Assembly (NCBI RefSeq): GCF_023227905.1
Contig: NZ_JALOCF010000005.1
Coordinates: 87,669 to 151,668, forward strand
Length of the DNA: 64,000 nucleotides
Direction: 5' to 3'
From: Methylobacter sp.
GTDB taxonomy: Bacteria > Pseudomonadota > Gammaproteobacteria > Methylococcales > Methylomonadaceae
Part shown: in pieces, positions 25,782 to 36,100 of the stretch
Position numbering within the stretch: position 1 is the stretch's first letter
How the letters are laid out: every line of letters starts with the position of its first letter
The notes under the pieces: generated by a model
The model's input: only the letters and a program-made list of their open reading frames with translations
The model's database searches: none
Told to the model about the DNA's origin: nothing
Translations under genes and position numbers: made by a program

Positions 25782-26159
25782 TTAATGCAGGGTTCTTGGG
25801 ATGGACAGGGTGAATCTGGGAATATCCGCACGGAATTCATCGCCGTCATCCGAATGCATCGTATAGTTGCCCTGCATGGTGCCGACCGGTGTTTCTATCA
25901 TGGCGCCGCTGGTATAACGAAACGATTCGCCGGGCTTAAGATAGGGATGCTCGCCGATAACCCCGTCGCCCCTGACTTCCTGGATCTTGCCGTTGGAATC
26001 GGTAATCAGCCAATGGCGCTGAAGCAGCTTCGCCGGTATTTCGCCTACGTTGGTGATAGTAATAGTGTAGGCGAAGACATAGCGATCCTCATCGGGGACG
26101 GATTGCGCCTCTATAAAAAAAGGAGTGGCTTCAACTAATATTTTGTTTTTTTCGTTCAT
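25782..26159 (-). CDS. apaG: ApaG protein
   Basis: A 125-residue single ApaG domain (fibronectin III-like beta sandwich): VFAYTITITNVGEIPAKLLQRHW, then the glycine-rich VRGDGVIGEHPYLKPGESF and GTMQGNYTM. The precise biochemical role is unresolved; it is genetically tied to apaH in many Proteobacteria, as here. Confidence 0.95.
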   Translation of the reverse strand: MNEKNKILVEATPFFIEAQSVPDEDRYVFAYTITITNVGEIPAKLLQRHWLITDSNGKIQEVRGDGVIGEHPYLKPGESFRYTSGAMIETPVGTMQGNYTMHSDDGDEFRADIPRFTLSIPRTLH

Positions 26160-26230
26160 TATTGGATCATATTAGGTTATATATGATCATTTGATCGTAA
26201 CTTTTCATTAAACGCAAGCATCTATTCAGC

Positions 26231-26767
26231 ATGAAATACAAAGACTGCTTTTTAATCCTGTTGCTGGCCTTGCCCCAAGCGGCTCATGCAGAAGACATCA
26301 AAGATTTGTTTGCGGCGGCCATGATGGGCAAACTTGAGAGAACAGACGCTTTGCTGGCGCAAGGGATTGATGCTAATGGCAAAACAGCCAGCGGTCGCAC
26401 CGCATTGATGGCCGCAAGTTTTAGCGGCAATGTACAGATTGTTAAATCCTTGTTGGCGTACGGAGCCGATGTCAGCCTTGCCGATAATTCGGGAACAACT
26501 GCATTGATGGATGCGCTGGTTTTCGGCAATGAAGAGATCGTGAATTTACTGATTGCAGCCGGAGCCGATGTCAATGCGCTGGACAAGCAAAATGTGACGG
26601 TCATGGCCAGAGCCAAAAAGAATGCTCACGAAAACATCATTAAAATACTGGAAAAAGCCGGGGCCAAAGAAGAGGCGGAAGTGCCGATAGAAGAAGCAAC
26701 CGCTAAAGATGGCGCGGGTGGAAAACCGGAAGAAAAGCCTGGCGCAAAACCGGCAGCCAAAAAATAA
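26231..26767 (+). CDS. Secreted ankyrin-repeat protein
   Basis: A 178-residue protein with a signal peptide (LILLLALPQAAHA, cleavage near residue 20). Three to four ankyrin repeats follow (SGRTALMAASFSGNVQIVKS, NSGTTALMDALVFGNEEIVN, QNVTVMARAKKNAHENIIKI), and the C-terminal tail is Lys/Pro/Ala-rich. Periplasmic ankyrin proteins usually mediate protein contacts; the partner here is unknown. It ends 19 bases before the mpl start, so the two could be co-transcribed. Confidence 0.8.
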   Translation: MKYKDCFLILLLALPQAAHAEDIKDLFAAAMMGKLERTDALLAQGIDANGKTASGRTALMAASFSGNVQIVKSLLAYGADVSLADNSGTTALMDALVFGNEEIVNLLIAAGADVNALDKQNVTVMARAKKNAHENIIKILEKAGAKEEAEVPIEEATAKDGAGGKPEEKPGAKPAAKK

Positions 26768-26786
26768 TTTTACTCAGGACAAAACA

Positions 26787-28139
26787 TTGCACATTCATAT
26801 CTTAGGTATTTGCGGAACATTCATGGGCGGGCTTGCCGTCATTGCGCGGCAGTTGGGGCATCAGGTCAGCGGTTCCGACCAGAATGTTTATCCGCCGATG
26901 AGCACGCAACTGGAGCAGCAAGGCATCACATTGATGGAAGGTTATCGGGCTGAAAACCTGGACAGTAAACCCGATCTGGTCATTATCGGCAATGCCCTGT
27001 CGCGCGGCAATCCTGAAGTCGAGGCGGTGCTTAATAAAGGGCTGAGATATGTATCCGGCCCGCAGTGGCTGGCCGAGCATGTGTTACAGGACAAATGGGT
27101 GCTGGGCGTTGCCGGAACCCACGGCAAAACCACGACCACCAGCATGTTGAGCTGGATACTTGAGCACCAGGGTTTTAATCCGGGCTTTTTAATCGGCGGC
27201 ATCCCGCTAAATTTCGGCATCTCGGCGCGGCTCGGCGAGTCCGATTTTTTTGTCATCGAAGCCGATGAATACGATTCCGCGTTTTTCGACAAGCGCTCAA
27301 AGTTTGTCCACTACCGCCCCAGAACCGCCATCCTGAACAATCTTGAATACGACCATGCCGATATTTTCCCGGACCTCGATGCAATCAAAAAGCAGTTCCA
27401 TCATCTGGTCAGGACAGTGCCCGGCGAAGGCCTGATCATCAGTCCCGAAGGCGATGCCAATATCAATGACGTCTTGGCGATGGGTTGCTGGACGCCGGTC
27501 GCCAAGACATCGATTAATGCCAATGCCCAGTGGAACGCCCAACTGATCAACAGCGACGGCAGCAAGTTCGACGTGGTAATGGACAATCAAGTGCAAGGTT
27601 GTGTCGAATGGTCGTTAACCGGTCAGCATAACGTTTACAACGCGCTGTCTGCGATAGTCGCCGCAAAGCACATCGGTATCCTGCCCAAGGATGCGATAGC
27701 TGCGCTGGGGCAATTCAAAAACGTCAAGCGGCGCATGGAAGTGATCGCCAGCATCAACGGCGTGACAGTCTATGACGACTTCGCCCATCATCCGACCGCG
27801 ATACAAACGACGCTGGACGGCTTGCGCAAACAGGTCGGTCAAGAGCGTATCATCGCCATCGTCGAGCCGCGCTCAAACACCATGCGCCTTGGGGTGCATA
27901 CCCAAACGCTGGCGGAATCTTTAGATAATGCCGATCTAGCCATCATCTACCAGCCGGAAGCATTAGGCTGGGATTTAAGCGAACTGAAAAGATACGCGGG
28001 TAATATCGAAATCTGCTCATCGCTGGATGACATCATCTCCAAGCTTAAATTCGAAGCGCGTTACGGCGGGCATTTTGTGTTGATGAGCAACGGCAGCTTC
28101 GGCGGCATTTATCAGCGTTTGCAGGATGCGTTGCGCTAA
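26787..28139 (+). CDS. mpl: UDP-N-acetylmuramate:L-alanyl-gamma-D-glutamyl-meso-diaminopimelate ligase
   Basis: Murein-recycling ligase that attaches the recovered tripeptide to UDP-MurNAc. The TTG at 26787 is chosen: it has CAGGA about eight bases upstream and yields LHIHILGICGTFMGG, the conserved family N-terminus, for 450 residues. A longer frame starting at 26709 overlaps the ankyrin gene and is not needed. Motifs: nucleotide loop GVAGTHGKTTTTSML, FFVIEADEYDSAFFDKRSKF, LNNLEYDHADIF, and VYDDFAHHPTAI in the C-terminal domain. Confidence 0.95.
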   Translation: MHIHILGICGTFMGGLAVIARQLGHQVSGSDQNVYPPMSTQLEQQGITLMEGYRAENLDSKPDLVIIGNALSRGNPEVEAVLNKGLRYVSGPQWLAEHVLQDKWVLGVAGTHGKTTTTSMLSWILEHQGFNPGFLIGGIPLNFGISARLGESDFFVIEADEYDSAFFDKRSKFVHYRPRTAILNNLEYDHADIFPDLDAIKKQFHHLVRTVPGEGLIISPEGDANINDVLAMGCWTPVAKTSINANAQWNAQLINSDGSKFDVVMDNQVQGCVEWSLTGQHNVYNALSAIVAAKHIGILPKDAIAALGQFKNVKRRMEVIASINGVTVYDDFAHHPTAIQTTLDGLRKQVGQERIIAIVEPRSNTMRLGVHTQTLAESLDNADLAIIYQPEALGWDLSELKRYAGNIEICSSLDDIISKLKFEARYGGHFVLMSNGSFGGIYQRLQDALR

Positions 28140-28157
28140 CTTATTTAATAATAAATT

Positions 28158-28297
28158 CACCACGAAGGCACGAACGACTGCATGGATGCAGGAGGTAGAG
28201 CACCAAAAGTAGGCGCTCTAAGCGACGCAGGGAGCGGTTGCCGAGAGCACGAAGAAAATTAAAATAAAAACTTCGTGTCCTTCGTGTCTTCGTGGTG
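28158..28297. repeat. CACGAAGGCACGAA-type inverted element between mpl and trpD
   Basis: The left arm CACCACGAAGGCACGAA (28158-28174) is complementary to TTCGTGTCTTCGTGGTG near 28281-28297. Between them is a stretch CATGGATGCAGGAGGTAGAGC and AGCGACGCAGGGAGCGG that resembles, in inverted form, sequence at 31150-31195. It looks like a composite dispersed repeat. Confidence 0.55.
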
Positions 28298-28322
28298 AAA
28301 CATAATTTACTCAAACAAAAAC

Positions 28323-29339
28323 ATGCAAATACAACAAGCCCTGCAAGCCCTGCTGAACAAGCAAAACCTCAGTTCCGATGAAATGCGCGAGGTGATGCAT
28401 TTTATCATGAGCGGTAATGCCACCGACGCGCAAATCGGCGGTTTTTTGATCGCGCTACGCTGCAAAGGCGAAACCATCGACGAAATCGCCGCCGCCGCGG
28501 AAGTGATGCGCGAATTGGCGACTAAAGTTCCGGTTCAAGGCGATCATGTCATCGACACTTGCGGCACCGGCGGCGACGGCGCGAACACCTTTAACATCTC
28601 CACGACCTGCGCTTTTGTCGTGGCCGCCGCCGGCGGGCAGGTCGCCAAACACGGCAATCGTTCCGTATCGAGCAGCTGCGGCAGCGCCGATTTGCTGGAA
28701 GCCGCCGGGGTCAATCTGGATTTGAATGCCGAGCAGGTCGCGCATTGCGTCCATGACATCGGCGTCGGCTTTTTATTTGCGCCCAAACATCACGGCGCGA
28801 TGAAATACACCAGCAACGCCCGCAAGGAAATGGGTGTCAGAACCCTGTTCAACCTGTTAGGCCCGTTATCCAACCCCGCCGGAGCGCCGAACCAGCTGAT
28901 CGGCGTATTCGCCAAGCAGTGGCTGGAACCGCTGGCGCAGGCGTTGAAAAAACTCGGCAGCCAGCATGTGCTGGTCGTCAATGCCGACGACGGGCTTGAT
29001 GAAATCAGCATTGCATCGCCCTCAACCATTGCCGAGCTTAAAAATGGCGAAGTCACCCGCTATACGATTACGCCGGAACAATTCGGTTTTACGCGGGCCA
29101 GTCTGGATGAATTGGCTATTGATGGTGCCGCTTCCAGCCTGGTGATGGTAAAATCGGTGCTGGACAATAAAGCCGGAGCGGCAAGAGATATCGTGGCGCT
29201 CAATGCAGGGGCGGCCATTTATGCGGCCAATATCACCGACTCTTTAAACGCAGGCATAGAAAAAGCCGGGCAGCTGATCGCCAGCGGCGCGGCAAAAGCC
29301 AAATTCGACGCGTTGATTGCTTATTCAAAAAACTTATAA
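28323..29339 (+). CDS. trpD: Anthranilate phosphoribosyltransferase
   Basis: Tryptophan biosynthesis: joins anthranilate and PRPP. The 338-residue protein has the PRPP loop [17 protein letters not shown] at about residue 80, [19 protein letters not shown], and the anthranilate region [12 protein letters not shown] with [20 protein letters not shown]. It precedes trpC by 15 bases on the same strand. The glutamine amidotransferase gene trpG is not in the window. Confidence 0.96.
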   Translation: MQIQQALQALLNKQNLSSDEMREVMHFIMSGNATDAQIGGFLIALRCKGETIDEIAAAAEVMRELATKVPVQGDHVIDTCGTGGDGANTFNISTTCAFVVAAAGGQVAKHGNRSVSSSCGSADLLEAAGVNLDLNAEQVAHCVHDIGVGFLFAPKHHGAMKYTSNARKEMGVRTLFNLLGPLSNPAGAPNQLIGVFAKQWLEPLAQALKKLGSQHVLVVNADDGLDEISIASPSTIAELKNGEVTRYTITPEQFGFTRASLDELAIDGAASSLVMVKSVLDNKAGAARDIVALNAGAAIYAANITDSLNAGIEKAGQLIASGAAKAKFDALIAYSKNL

Positions 29340-29354
29340 CAAAGACTAATAGCC

Positions 29355-30155
29355 ATGACCGAAACGCCAGACATCTTAAAAAAAATCCTCGATAAAAAAG
29401 CCGAAGAGGTTGCCAGACGAAGATTAGGCATGAGCATCGCCAATCTGGAAGAAATTGCCGGAACCGTAGAAAGCCCTCGGGGCTTTTATAACGCCCTGCA
29501 AAGCAAGGTATTGGCAAAAAAGCCGGCCATTATTGCCGAAATCAAAAAAGCCTCGCCCAGCAAAGGCGTAATCAGGGAATTTTTTCAACCGATCGCTATC
29601 GGCCAGGATTACGCGATGAATGGCGCGGCCTGTTTGTCGGTATTGACCGATAAGGAATTTTTTCAGGGTTCGGAAGTTTACCTGCAAATGGTCAGGGAAC
29701 GCTGTCCGCTGCCGGTGCTGCGCAAAGACTTCATGATCGACCCTTACCAAATTTATGAAGCCCGCGCATTGGGCGCAGACTGCATATTGCTGATCGTTGC
29801 CGCGTTGGAAGACGGCCAGATGCACGAGCTATCGGATATCGCCACCAAACTGGGCATGGACGTGCTGGTGGAAGTCCATAATGCCGAAGAACTGCAACGA
29901 GCCTTAACGTTGGATACCAAACTGATCGGTATCAACAACCGCAACCTGCGCACCTTTGAAACCTCATTGCAGACGACGCTGGATTTAAAAGCGCAAGTTC
30001 CCGAAGATCGTTTGATCATCACTGAAAGCGGCATTCATACTCATGAAGACGTGCAACTGATGCTGGATAACGACATCTATACTTTCCTGGTTGGCGAAGC
30101 GTTCATGCGCGCGGAAAGCCCTGGGCAGAAGATGCGCGAGTTGTTTGGTTTGTAA
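29355..30155 (+). CDS. trpC: Indole-3-glycerol phosphate synthase
   Basis: Closes the indole ring in tryptophan synthesis. The 266-residue TIM barrel shows [20 protein letters not shown] with catalytic Lys, [48 protein letters not shown] and [12 protein letters not shown]. It is a mono-functional enzyme, not fused to trpF. It forms an operon with trpD. Confidence 0.96.
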   Translation: MTETPDILKKILDKKAEEVARRRLGMSIANLEEIAGTVESPRGFYNALQSKVLAKKPAIIAEIKKASPSKGVIREFFQPIAIGQDYAMNGAACLSVLTDKEFFQGSEVYLQMVRERCPLPVLRKDFMIDPYQIYEARALGADCILLIVAALEDGQMHELSDIATKLGMDVLVEVHNAEELQRALTLDTKLIGINNRNLRTFETSLQTTLDLKAQVPEDRLIITESGIHTHEDVQLMLDNDIYTFLVGEAFMRAESPGQKMRELFGL

Positions 30156-30259
30156 GATAGATTCTGGTTTTTCTATTAAGTCATGCAAAAGTTGTTGTCG
30201 CCGGTTCCGGGCATCTCCGGTGTAAAAATGCCCCTTACTGCCCAGTAAAGCTGCAAAAC

Positions 30260-31123
30260 ATGAATGCCGCAAATCCCATTGGTGTTTTCGATTCAGGCGT
30301 TGGCGGGTTATCCGTCCTGCGTGAAATTCGTAGCGCATTGCCAAGTGAAGACCTGTTGTATGTAGCCGATTCGGCCCATGCGCCGTACGGTGATAAATCC
30401 CAGCAATTTATCGAGGAACGGTCGATTGCGATTACCGAGTTTTTGATAAGCCGGAATGCCAAGGCCATCGTCGTTGCCTGTAATACGGCAACGGGCGCTG
30501 CGATAACGACATTGCGTTCAAGATTTTCCATGCCGATTATTGCGATGGAACCTGCGGTAAAGCCTGCGGTTGCGAACACCCGGTCAGGCGTTATCGGCGT
30601 GCTGGCGACCAGCCGGACTTTGGCTAGTGATAATTTTGTGAAGCTGTTTGCGCGCTACGGCGAGGACGCCGAAATATTGGGCCAATCGTGTCCCGGTTTG
30701 GTTGAGCAGGTGGAAACGGGGGATCTGTCGGGCGACAAAACCCGGCTATTGCTGGAACGGTATGTACTGCCGTTGCTGGAGCGGGGCGCTGACACGCTGG
30801 TGCTGGGTTGCACGCATTATCCGTTCCTGGCGCCGCTGATACAGCAGATAGCAGGCCCCGGGGTAGCTGTGATAGATTCCGCCGCCGCCGTAGCACGGCA
30901 ACTTCGCCATCGGCTGGAAGCGGGCCATTTGTTGGCAGATAAGGGCGAGGCGGGCACGGAATGTTTCTGGACCAGCGGCGCAGTGGATAAAGCTCGGCCG
31001 CTGGTCTCTCAATTATGGCGTTCGGAGACTGAGGTATTCGCTTTACCGGCATCCGCTGGGCATAAGATGGAACAGGATTGTCTGATCCGCACGTTACGCG
31101 AGTTAGACCTTCCAGGTTTTTAA
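30260..31123 (+). CDS. murI: Glutamate racemase
   Basis: Supplies D-glutamate for peptidoglycan. 287 residues. IGVFDSGVGGLSVLREI opens the protein, VVACNTATGAA carries the first catalytic Cys and LVLGCTHYPFLAPLI the second. The start ATG at 30260 is 104 bases after trpC, so it may have its own promoter. The last codons form the left arm of a hairpin. Confidence 0.95.
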   Translation: MNAANPIGVFDSGVGGLSVLREIRSALPSEDLLYVADSAHAPYGDKSQQFIEERSIAITEFLISRNAKAIVVACNTATGAAITTLRSRFSMPIIAMEPAVKPAVANTRSGVIGVLATSRTLASDNFVKLFARYGEDAEILGQSCPGLVEQVETGDLSGDKTRLLLERYVLPLLERGADTLVLGCTHYPFLAPLIQQIAGPGVAVIDSAAAVARQLRHRLEAGHLLADKGEAGTECFWTSGAVDKARPLVSQLWRSETEVFALPASAGHKMEQDCLIRTLRELDLPGF

Positions 31124-31139
31124 AACCTAGAAGGTCTGC
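31107..31139 (+). terminator. Hairpin overlapping the murI stop codon
   Basis: AGACCTTCCAGGTT (31107-31120) pairs with AACCTAGAAGGTCT (31126-31139) with one mismatch. The stop codon TAA lies in the loop and T/A-rich bases surround it. It could stop transcripts from either side, separating murI from the converging mtn genes. Confidence 0.5.
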
Positions 31140-31221
31140 CGGAAAAGCTTCCGCTCCATGCTCACGCTCCTTACCTACATCCATGTAGGCAACACCGGTT
31201 CTCGCTGCCGCTCAAACCGGC

Positions 31222-31923
31222 TTACTTGTGCCCCCTGTGGGTATTCCGGCCTACATCGATTTGATTAAAATTATTTACCTGCCGATGTTCGGCTTGCGGG
31301 TCGGGCGTACCGTCCCGGACTAGCCAAATGGTCTCAAAACCCGCGGCTTTGGCGGCATCCAGTTCTTCTTTAATATCCGATAAAAACAACAGCTGGTTGG
31401 CTGGCATGTCCAGCTGTTTGGCGATATTGTCATACGATTGTTGTTCTCTCTTACCGCCGATATGGGTATCGAAGTAGCCGGAAAACAGCGGCGTCAAATC
31501 GCCGTATTCGGTATGCCCGAACAGCAGTTTTTGCGCGTAGACCGAGCCGGAAGAGTAAACATACAAATCCAGCCCGTGGGCTTTCCATGACTTGAGCTTT
31601 TCTGCGGCGTCGGCATACAAATGGCCTTTGAAGTCGCCCTGCCGGTAACCGGCTTCCCAGATCAGACCTTGCAGGGATTTTAGGGGCGTGACTTTTTTGT
31701 CTTCGTCTATCCACTGGATCAGTTGAGCGATGATTTGCTCAAGCGACAGTTCCGAACCGACTTCCTTGCAAACATCGTCCAGCAGTGGTTTTACTTGCGG
31801 GTCGCGCTCATGACAACGGACATAGTCGGGCAGATTAGCCCGCGCATAGGGAAACAGCACATCCTTCACAAACAGGATCGACGAGGTCGTGCCTTCGATG
31901 TCGGTGACGATGGCTTTAATCAT
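31222..31923 (-). CDS. mtnC: Acireductone synthase (enolase-phosphatase E1)
   Basis: Methionine salvage: converts 2,3-diketo-5-methylthiopentyl-1-phosphate to acireductone by enolisation and dephosphorylation. The 233-residue HAD-type enzyme has KAIVTDIEGTTSSILFVKDV at its start with the nucleophile Asp, DLYVYSSGSVYAQKLLF in the middle and FLSDIKEELDAAKAAGFETI near the end. The final codons run into repeat-like sequence, so the last residues may be variable. Its start overlaps mtnD by four bases. Confidence 0.94.
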   Translation of the reverse strand: MIKAIVTDIEGTTSSILFVKDVLFPYARANLPDYVRCHERDPQVKPLLDDVCKEVGSELSLEQIIAQLIQWIDEDKKVTPLKSLQGLIWEAGYRQGDFKGHLYADAAEKLKSWKAHGLDLYVYSSGSVYAQKLLFGHTEYGDLTPLFSGYFDTHIGGKREQQSYDNIAKQLDMPANQLLFLSDIKEELDAAKAAGFETIWLVRDGTPDPQAEHRQVNNFNQIDVGRNTHRGHK

Positions 31924-32480
31924 GCTAAGCCTGTAACGTATTGATCAAGGGTTGGGAAAGATTTGGATATGTCGCTGCCGGTAAAATCGGCGACCCAGCC
32001 TTCCGGCGTGGTAAACAAGCGTATGCATTTAAATTTGGGGTTCTCGCCCATGTCGAACCAGTGCGTGGTGTTGGCCGGCACGCTGATCAAATCGCCTTGC
32101 TCGCACAACACGGCATACACTTTACCGTCGACATGCAGGTAAAACAGGCCGCGGCCTTCGATGAAAAAGCGCACTTCAAAATCGGCATGGACGTGTTCGG
32201 ATAGAAATTTCTGCCGGAATGCGGCCTTGTCCGGATGGTCCGGATTCAAGCTGATCACATCAACGGATTGAAAACCGTATTGCTGTCTCAGGCGCTCGAT
32301 CGAATCGCTGTAGGCGGCGATCACGGTATCCTGGTCGGCGTCGGCGGCCAGTTCGCAGTTGGCTGTCCAGCGTTCGAACTGCACGCCGATCTGGTCCAGA
32401 TGCCGGTGTATTGCATTAAAGTCAGTGTAAGCGACACCTGACTGTGGTTGGTTTTCGGGATAAACGGTTAAAGCGCTCAT
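31920..32480 (-). CDS. mtnD: Acireductone dioxygenase
   Basis: Oxidises acireductone to 2-keto-4-methylthiobutyrate and formate (iron form) or, with nickel, to a CO-releasing product. The 186-residue cupin shows HVHADFEVRFFIEGRGLF with the metal-binding His-His-Glu set and TTHWFDMGENPKFKCIRLF with the last His. It overlaps mtnC and mtnB by four bases each. Confidence 0.95.
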   Translation of the reverse strand: MSALTVYPENQPQSGVAYTDFNAIHRHLDQIGVQFERWTANCELAADADQDTVIAAYSDSIERLRQQYGFQSVDVISLNPDHPDKAAFRQKFLSEHVHADFEVRFFIEGRGLFYLHVDGKVYAVLCEQGDLISVPANTTHWFDMGENPKFKCIRLFTTPEGWVADFTGSDISKSFPTLDQYVTGLA

Positions 32481-33097
32481 AGTCTTCTGGCTCCGTGCAG
32501 TCTTAATTCACAATCAAATAAAAATTCCAGCGCCTCAAGGTGGCGCAATGTTTCCTGTACCGAGCCGCCCCAGGTATAAAGCCCGTGTCCGGCAATGATG
32601 TAAGCGTAAATGGCGCCGTGTTGGTCCATATACTGTTCCACTTGCCCGGCCAGGCGGAGGATATTCTGGTCGTTGGCAAAAATGGGTATCACAACCCGGC
32701 TTTCGTGGGTATCAATGCCGGCCAGGGCCTTTAACAGCTCGTAGTCTTCCAAGGCGATTTCGGATTTGAAAAGCCGCGAACACAACGTGGCATTAATCGA
32801 ATGCGGGTGCAGTACCGACTGAACTTCCGGAAAACGCTTATATAGTGTGGTATGCAGCAGCGTTTCCGCCGACGGTTTTTTGCCGTCCAGGGAGTTGGCA
32901 TCGGCGTCAATCAGCATGATATCGTCCAACTGCAAGCGGCCCTTGTGCTTGCCGGAAACGGTAATCGCAATGTTGCCGTCAGGCAGCCGTGCGGAAAAAT
33001 TGCCGCTGGTTGCAGGTACCCAGCCTTTGCTGTCGATAAATTGACCGGCATCAATCAGTTGATTGGCCAGATTGAAAAAGTCTTCGGAATAAGTCAT
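32477..33097 (-). CDS. mtnB: Methylthioribulose-1-phosphate dehydratase
   Basis: Dehydrates methylthioribulose 1-phosphate in methionine salvage. The 206-residue class II aldolase-fold protein has WVPATSGNFSARLPDG near residue 25, the zinc ligands VQSVLHPHSINATL and IIAGHGLYTWGGS. It is the first gene of mtnB-mtnD-mtnC. mtnA and the MTA nucleosidase or phosphorylase gene are not in the window. Confidence 0.94.
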   Translation of the reverse strand: MTYSEDFFNLANQLIDAGQFIDSKGWVPATSGNFSARLPDGNIAITVSGKHKGRLQLDDIMLIDADANSLDGKKPSAETLLHTTLYKRFPEVQSVLHPHSINATLCSRLFKSEIALEDYELLKALAGIDTHESRVVIPIFANDQNILRLAGQVEQYMDQHGAIYAYIIAGHGLYTWGGSVQETLRHLEALEFLFDCELRLHGARRL

Positions 33098-33142
33098 GTC
33101 GGTGGGTTATAAAGGCTGGCGCCGAGTAATAGTGGGAACGGA

Positions 33143-36100
33143 TTATATTTGAGGTTCATGCTGTCGATGGGATATTTTCCATTCTGCCGGGTCTTCCCAA
33201 TCCTGTACCCAAGCGGCAAGCTCAGAGGCCGGCATGGGTTTGGCAATGCCGTAGCCTTGCGCCTGGTGACAGCCCATATGCAAAAGGGCGATGCCGTGCT
33301 CGATCGATTCCACGCCCTCGGCAATGACTTCCCGCCGGAAAGATTCAGCCAAACCGATAACGCCTTGCACGATGGCTAAATCATCTTCATCTTCCAGCAT
33401 ATTGCGCACGAAAGTCTGGTCGATTTTAAGCGTTTCCGCCGGCAGATGTTTGAGGTAGCTCAGCGATGAATAGCCGGTCCCGAAATCATCCAGCGCAAAC
33501 TGTACGCCCAGTTTTTGGCAGTCTTTAATAACCTGGGATGTCAGCGATAAGTCAATTAACGACTGGGTTTCCAGTATCTCCAGTTCAAAATGAGCCGGTT
33601 TGATGGAGGGGTGACGTTCAAATGCAAAATAGAGTTGCAGCACAAAATCGTCCGATTGCAGCGATCGGGCGGTAATATTGACGCTGATTTTGAGTTGTAA
33701 GCCCAAACTTTGCCAGTGATGCATATGTTGCAATGCCTTGTCGATAACCCAGGCATCGAGCCGGGCTACAATGTCGTGATTTTCAAGCAGCGGCAAAAAC
33801 TCGCAGGGCATGACCAGGCCGCGTTCAGGGTGCCGCCAGCGTATCAATGCTTCCGCTCCCAACACTATGCCTCGCTGCATGTCGACTTTGGGCTGGAAGA
33901 ACAGTTCGAATTCCTCGTTTTCAAGTGCCTGTTCAATACGGTTTAGCGTCTCGCGATGCGAATGAAGCTGACGGTCCAGCTCCAGGTTGTAAATATGAAA
34001 GCAGTTTTTGCCCTCCTGTTTGGCCTGATACATGGCCTGGTCGGCGTGCCGTAACAGCGTGTCCGGGTCGGTGTTATCTTCGGGAAAAATACTAATGCCG
34101 ATACTGGCGGATACCGAGACTGTCTGGTTTTTCAAGATAACAGGCCTTCTGATGACTTCCAGCAAACGATGCAAGGTGGCTTCGCAGTCTTCAACTTTGT
34201 GCAGTCCCAGCAATAAAAACACAAATTCATCTCCACCTAAACGGGCGATAGTATCGCCTTCGCGCAGCGAGTTTTTAATGCGCAGGGCAATTTCTATCAG
34301 CAGCTGGTCGCCCGCTTCATGGCCCAGCCGATCGTTGACCGGTTTAAAGCCGTCCAGGTCAAGATAGCCTACCGCCATTAAACAGTTATCGCGTTTGGTT
34401 TGGGCGAAGGCAAGATGCATGTGATCCGCAAATAGAATACGGTTGGGCACCCCGGTAAGAGGATCGTAGTGAGCCATCAGCTCCAGCTTGCGTTCTTGCG
34501 CTTTAAGCTGGGTGATATCAGAAGATGTGCCGATGTAATGCGTTATTTTACCCTGCTGATCGGCAACCGCGGAAATGGTCAGCCATTCGGCAAAGATTTC
34601 CCCGCCTTTCCTGCGGTTCCAAACTTCGCCACGCCAGTAGCCTTGCCGGTCGATTGTTTGCCACATGTTTTCATAAAAATTGGTATCGTGAAGGCCCGAC
34701 TTAAGCAAACTTGGCTTTTTGCCCAACACCTCGTCTCGCGAATATCCCGTTATGCTGCTGAATGCCGGGTTCATATCGATAATATTGCGCTTGGCATCGG
34801 TAATCAGGATGCCTTCCTGGGTATTTTCAAAAACGCTGGCGGCCATGCGCTGTTCTTCTTCAATCTGTTTTCGCCTGCTGATTTCGCGCCGTAAACGCAT
34901 ATTCCAGGAGACAATAAAAGCCAGCAGCAATAATGCCGCTGCTGAATAGAACAGAACGGTTTCGGTTTTTACACCGGGTTCGTATTTCAGACTCATCCAG
35001 CGGTTCTGGATGGCGTCTTTTTCAGATTGAGGAATGCTGGCCAGCGATTTGGCAAGCAGGCTGGCCAGTTCAGGATTAGCCTTGGTGGCGGCCATACTGT
35101 GGTAATTTTTGTAATTGGTATCGCCGGAAAAACTGAGATTCAGCATGCCTCCCTTTTTAATCGCATAGTGTGCCGAAGCGGCATCGCCGATATAGGCATC
35201 CACTTTGTCGCTACTGACCATAGCCAGCGCATCGTGAATATTCTCGGCGAGAACCAGCTTTATTTCAGGATGGTCACGCATGAGCAGTTCCTGCATGAAG
35301 TAGCCTTTTTCCAGCGTCACCTGCTTTCCGTTGAGCCGGTTCAGCGAACTGATAAATCCGCTGCTGTTATCGCTGATAATGATGGCAGGGGTTTGCAGAT
35401 AGGGTTCCGTGAAAATTAAATACTGCTGGCGCTCAGGCGTTTTATTGGCATTGGACAGCATATCCAATTTTCCCTGCTGCGCCATCTTCAGTATTTCAGC
35501 CCAGGGTTTATCCTTTATTACCTCAAGCTTTACGCCTAGCCGTTGCTCAATCAAAGCAATATATTCCGCGCTCAGGCCGACATAATTGCCTTTGGCATCG
35601 ATCCATTCGTACGGCGCAAAATCCCGGTCAACACCTACGCGAATAACCGGATGCGCTTGCAGCCAGGCCTGCTCCTCCGGGGTGAAATTAACGAGGCCGG
35701 AGTTTGCCTGTCCGTAAACAAAGCCATTCAGGTGATCCGTTGACGTTATCAGGCCCAGTTGCCGATAAGTATCGGCAATGCGTTGAAAGCGCTTGATGTC
35801 GGAATGACCGATTGGAACCGTCTCCGGTAAAATCATCTTTACCGTTTCCTGAGCCTCAAAGCGCAAGTGATCGGCAGATAGCCGATTGTTGGGATTGTAC
35901 TTGCTGAGAATGATTCCGATCAGTTCGTCCTGATGTTTGAGCGCATAATCCCAGCCTTTGAGTGAAGCGCGAAGGAAACGCCGAACCCTGTCCGGGTGTC
36001 GGCTTATTTCCTGTTCCGTGGTGAACAGGTTATCGCTCAAGAAATCCACGCCGTAGTTGCGGGGATTGATGATGTTGATTTCGACGCCTTTCTTTTTGAA

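Noticed and set aside
26709..26786. Extended N-terminus for mpl overlapping the ankyrin gene
   Set aside because: The extra residues are the ankyrin tail read in another frame; the TTG at 26787 gives the conserved start.
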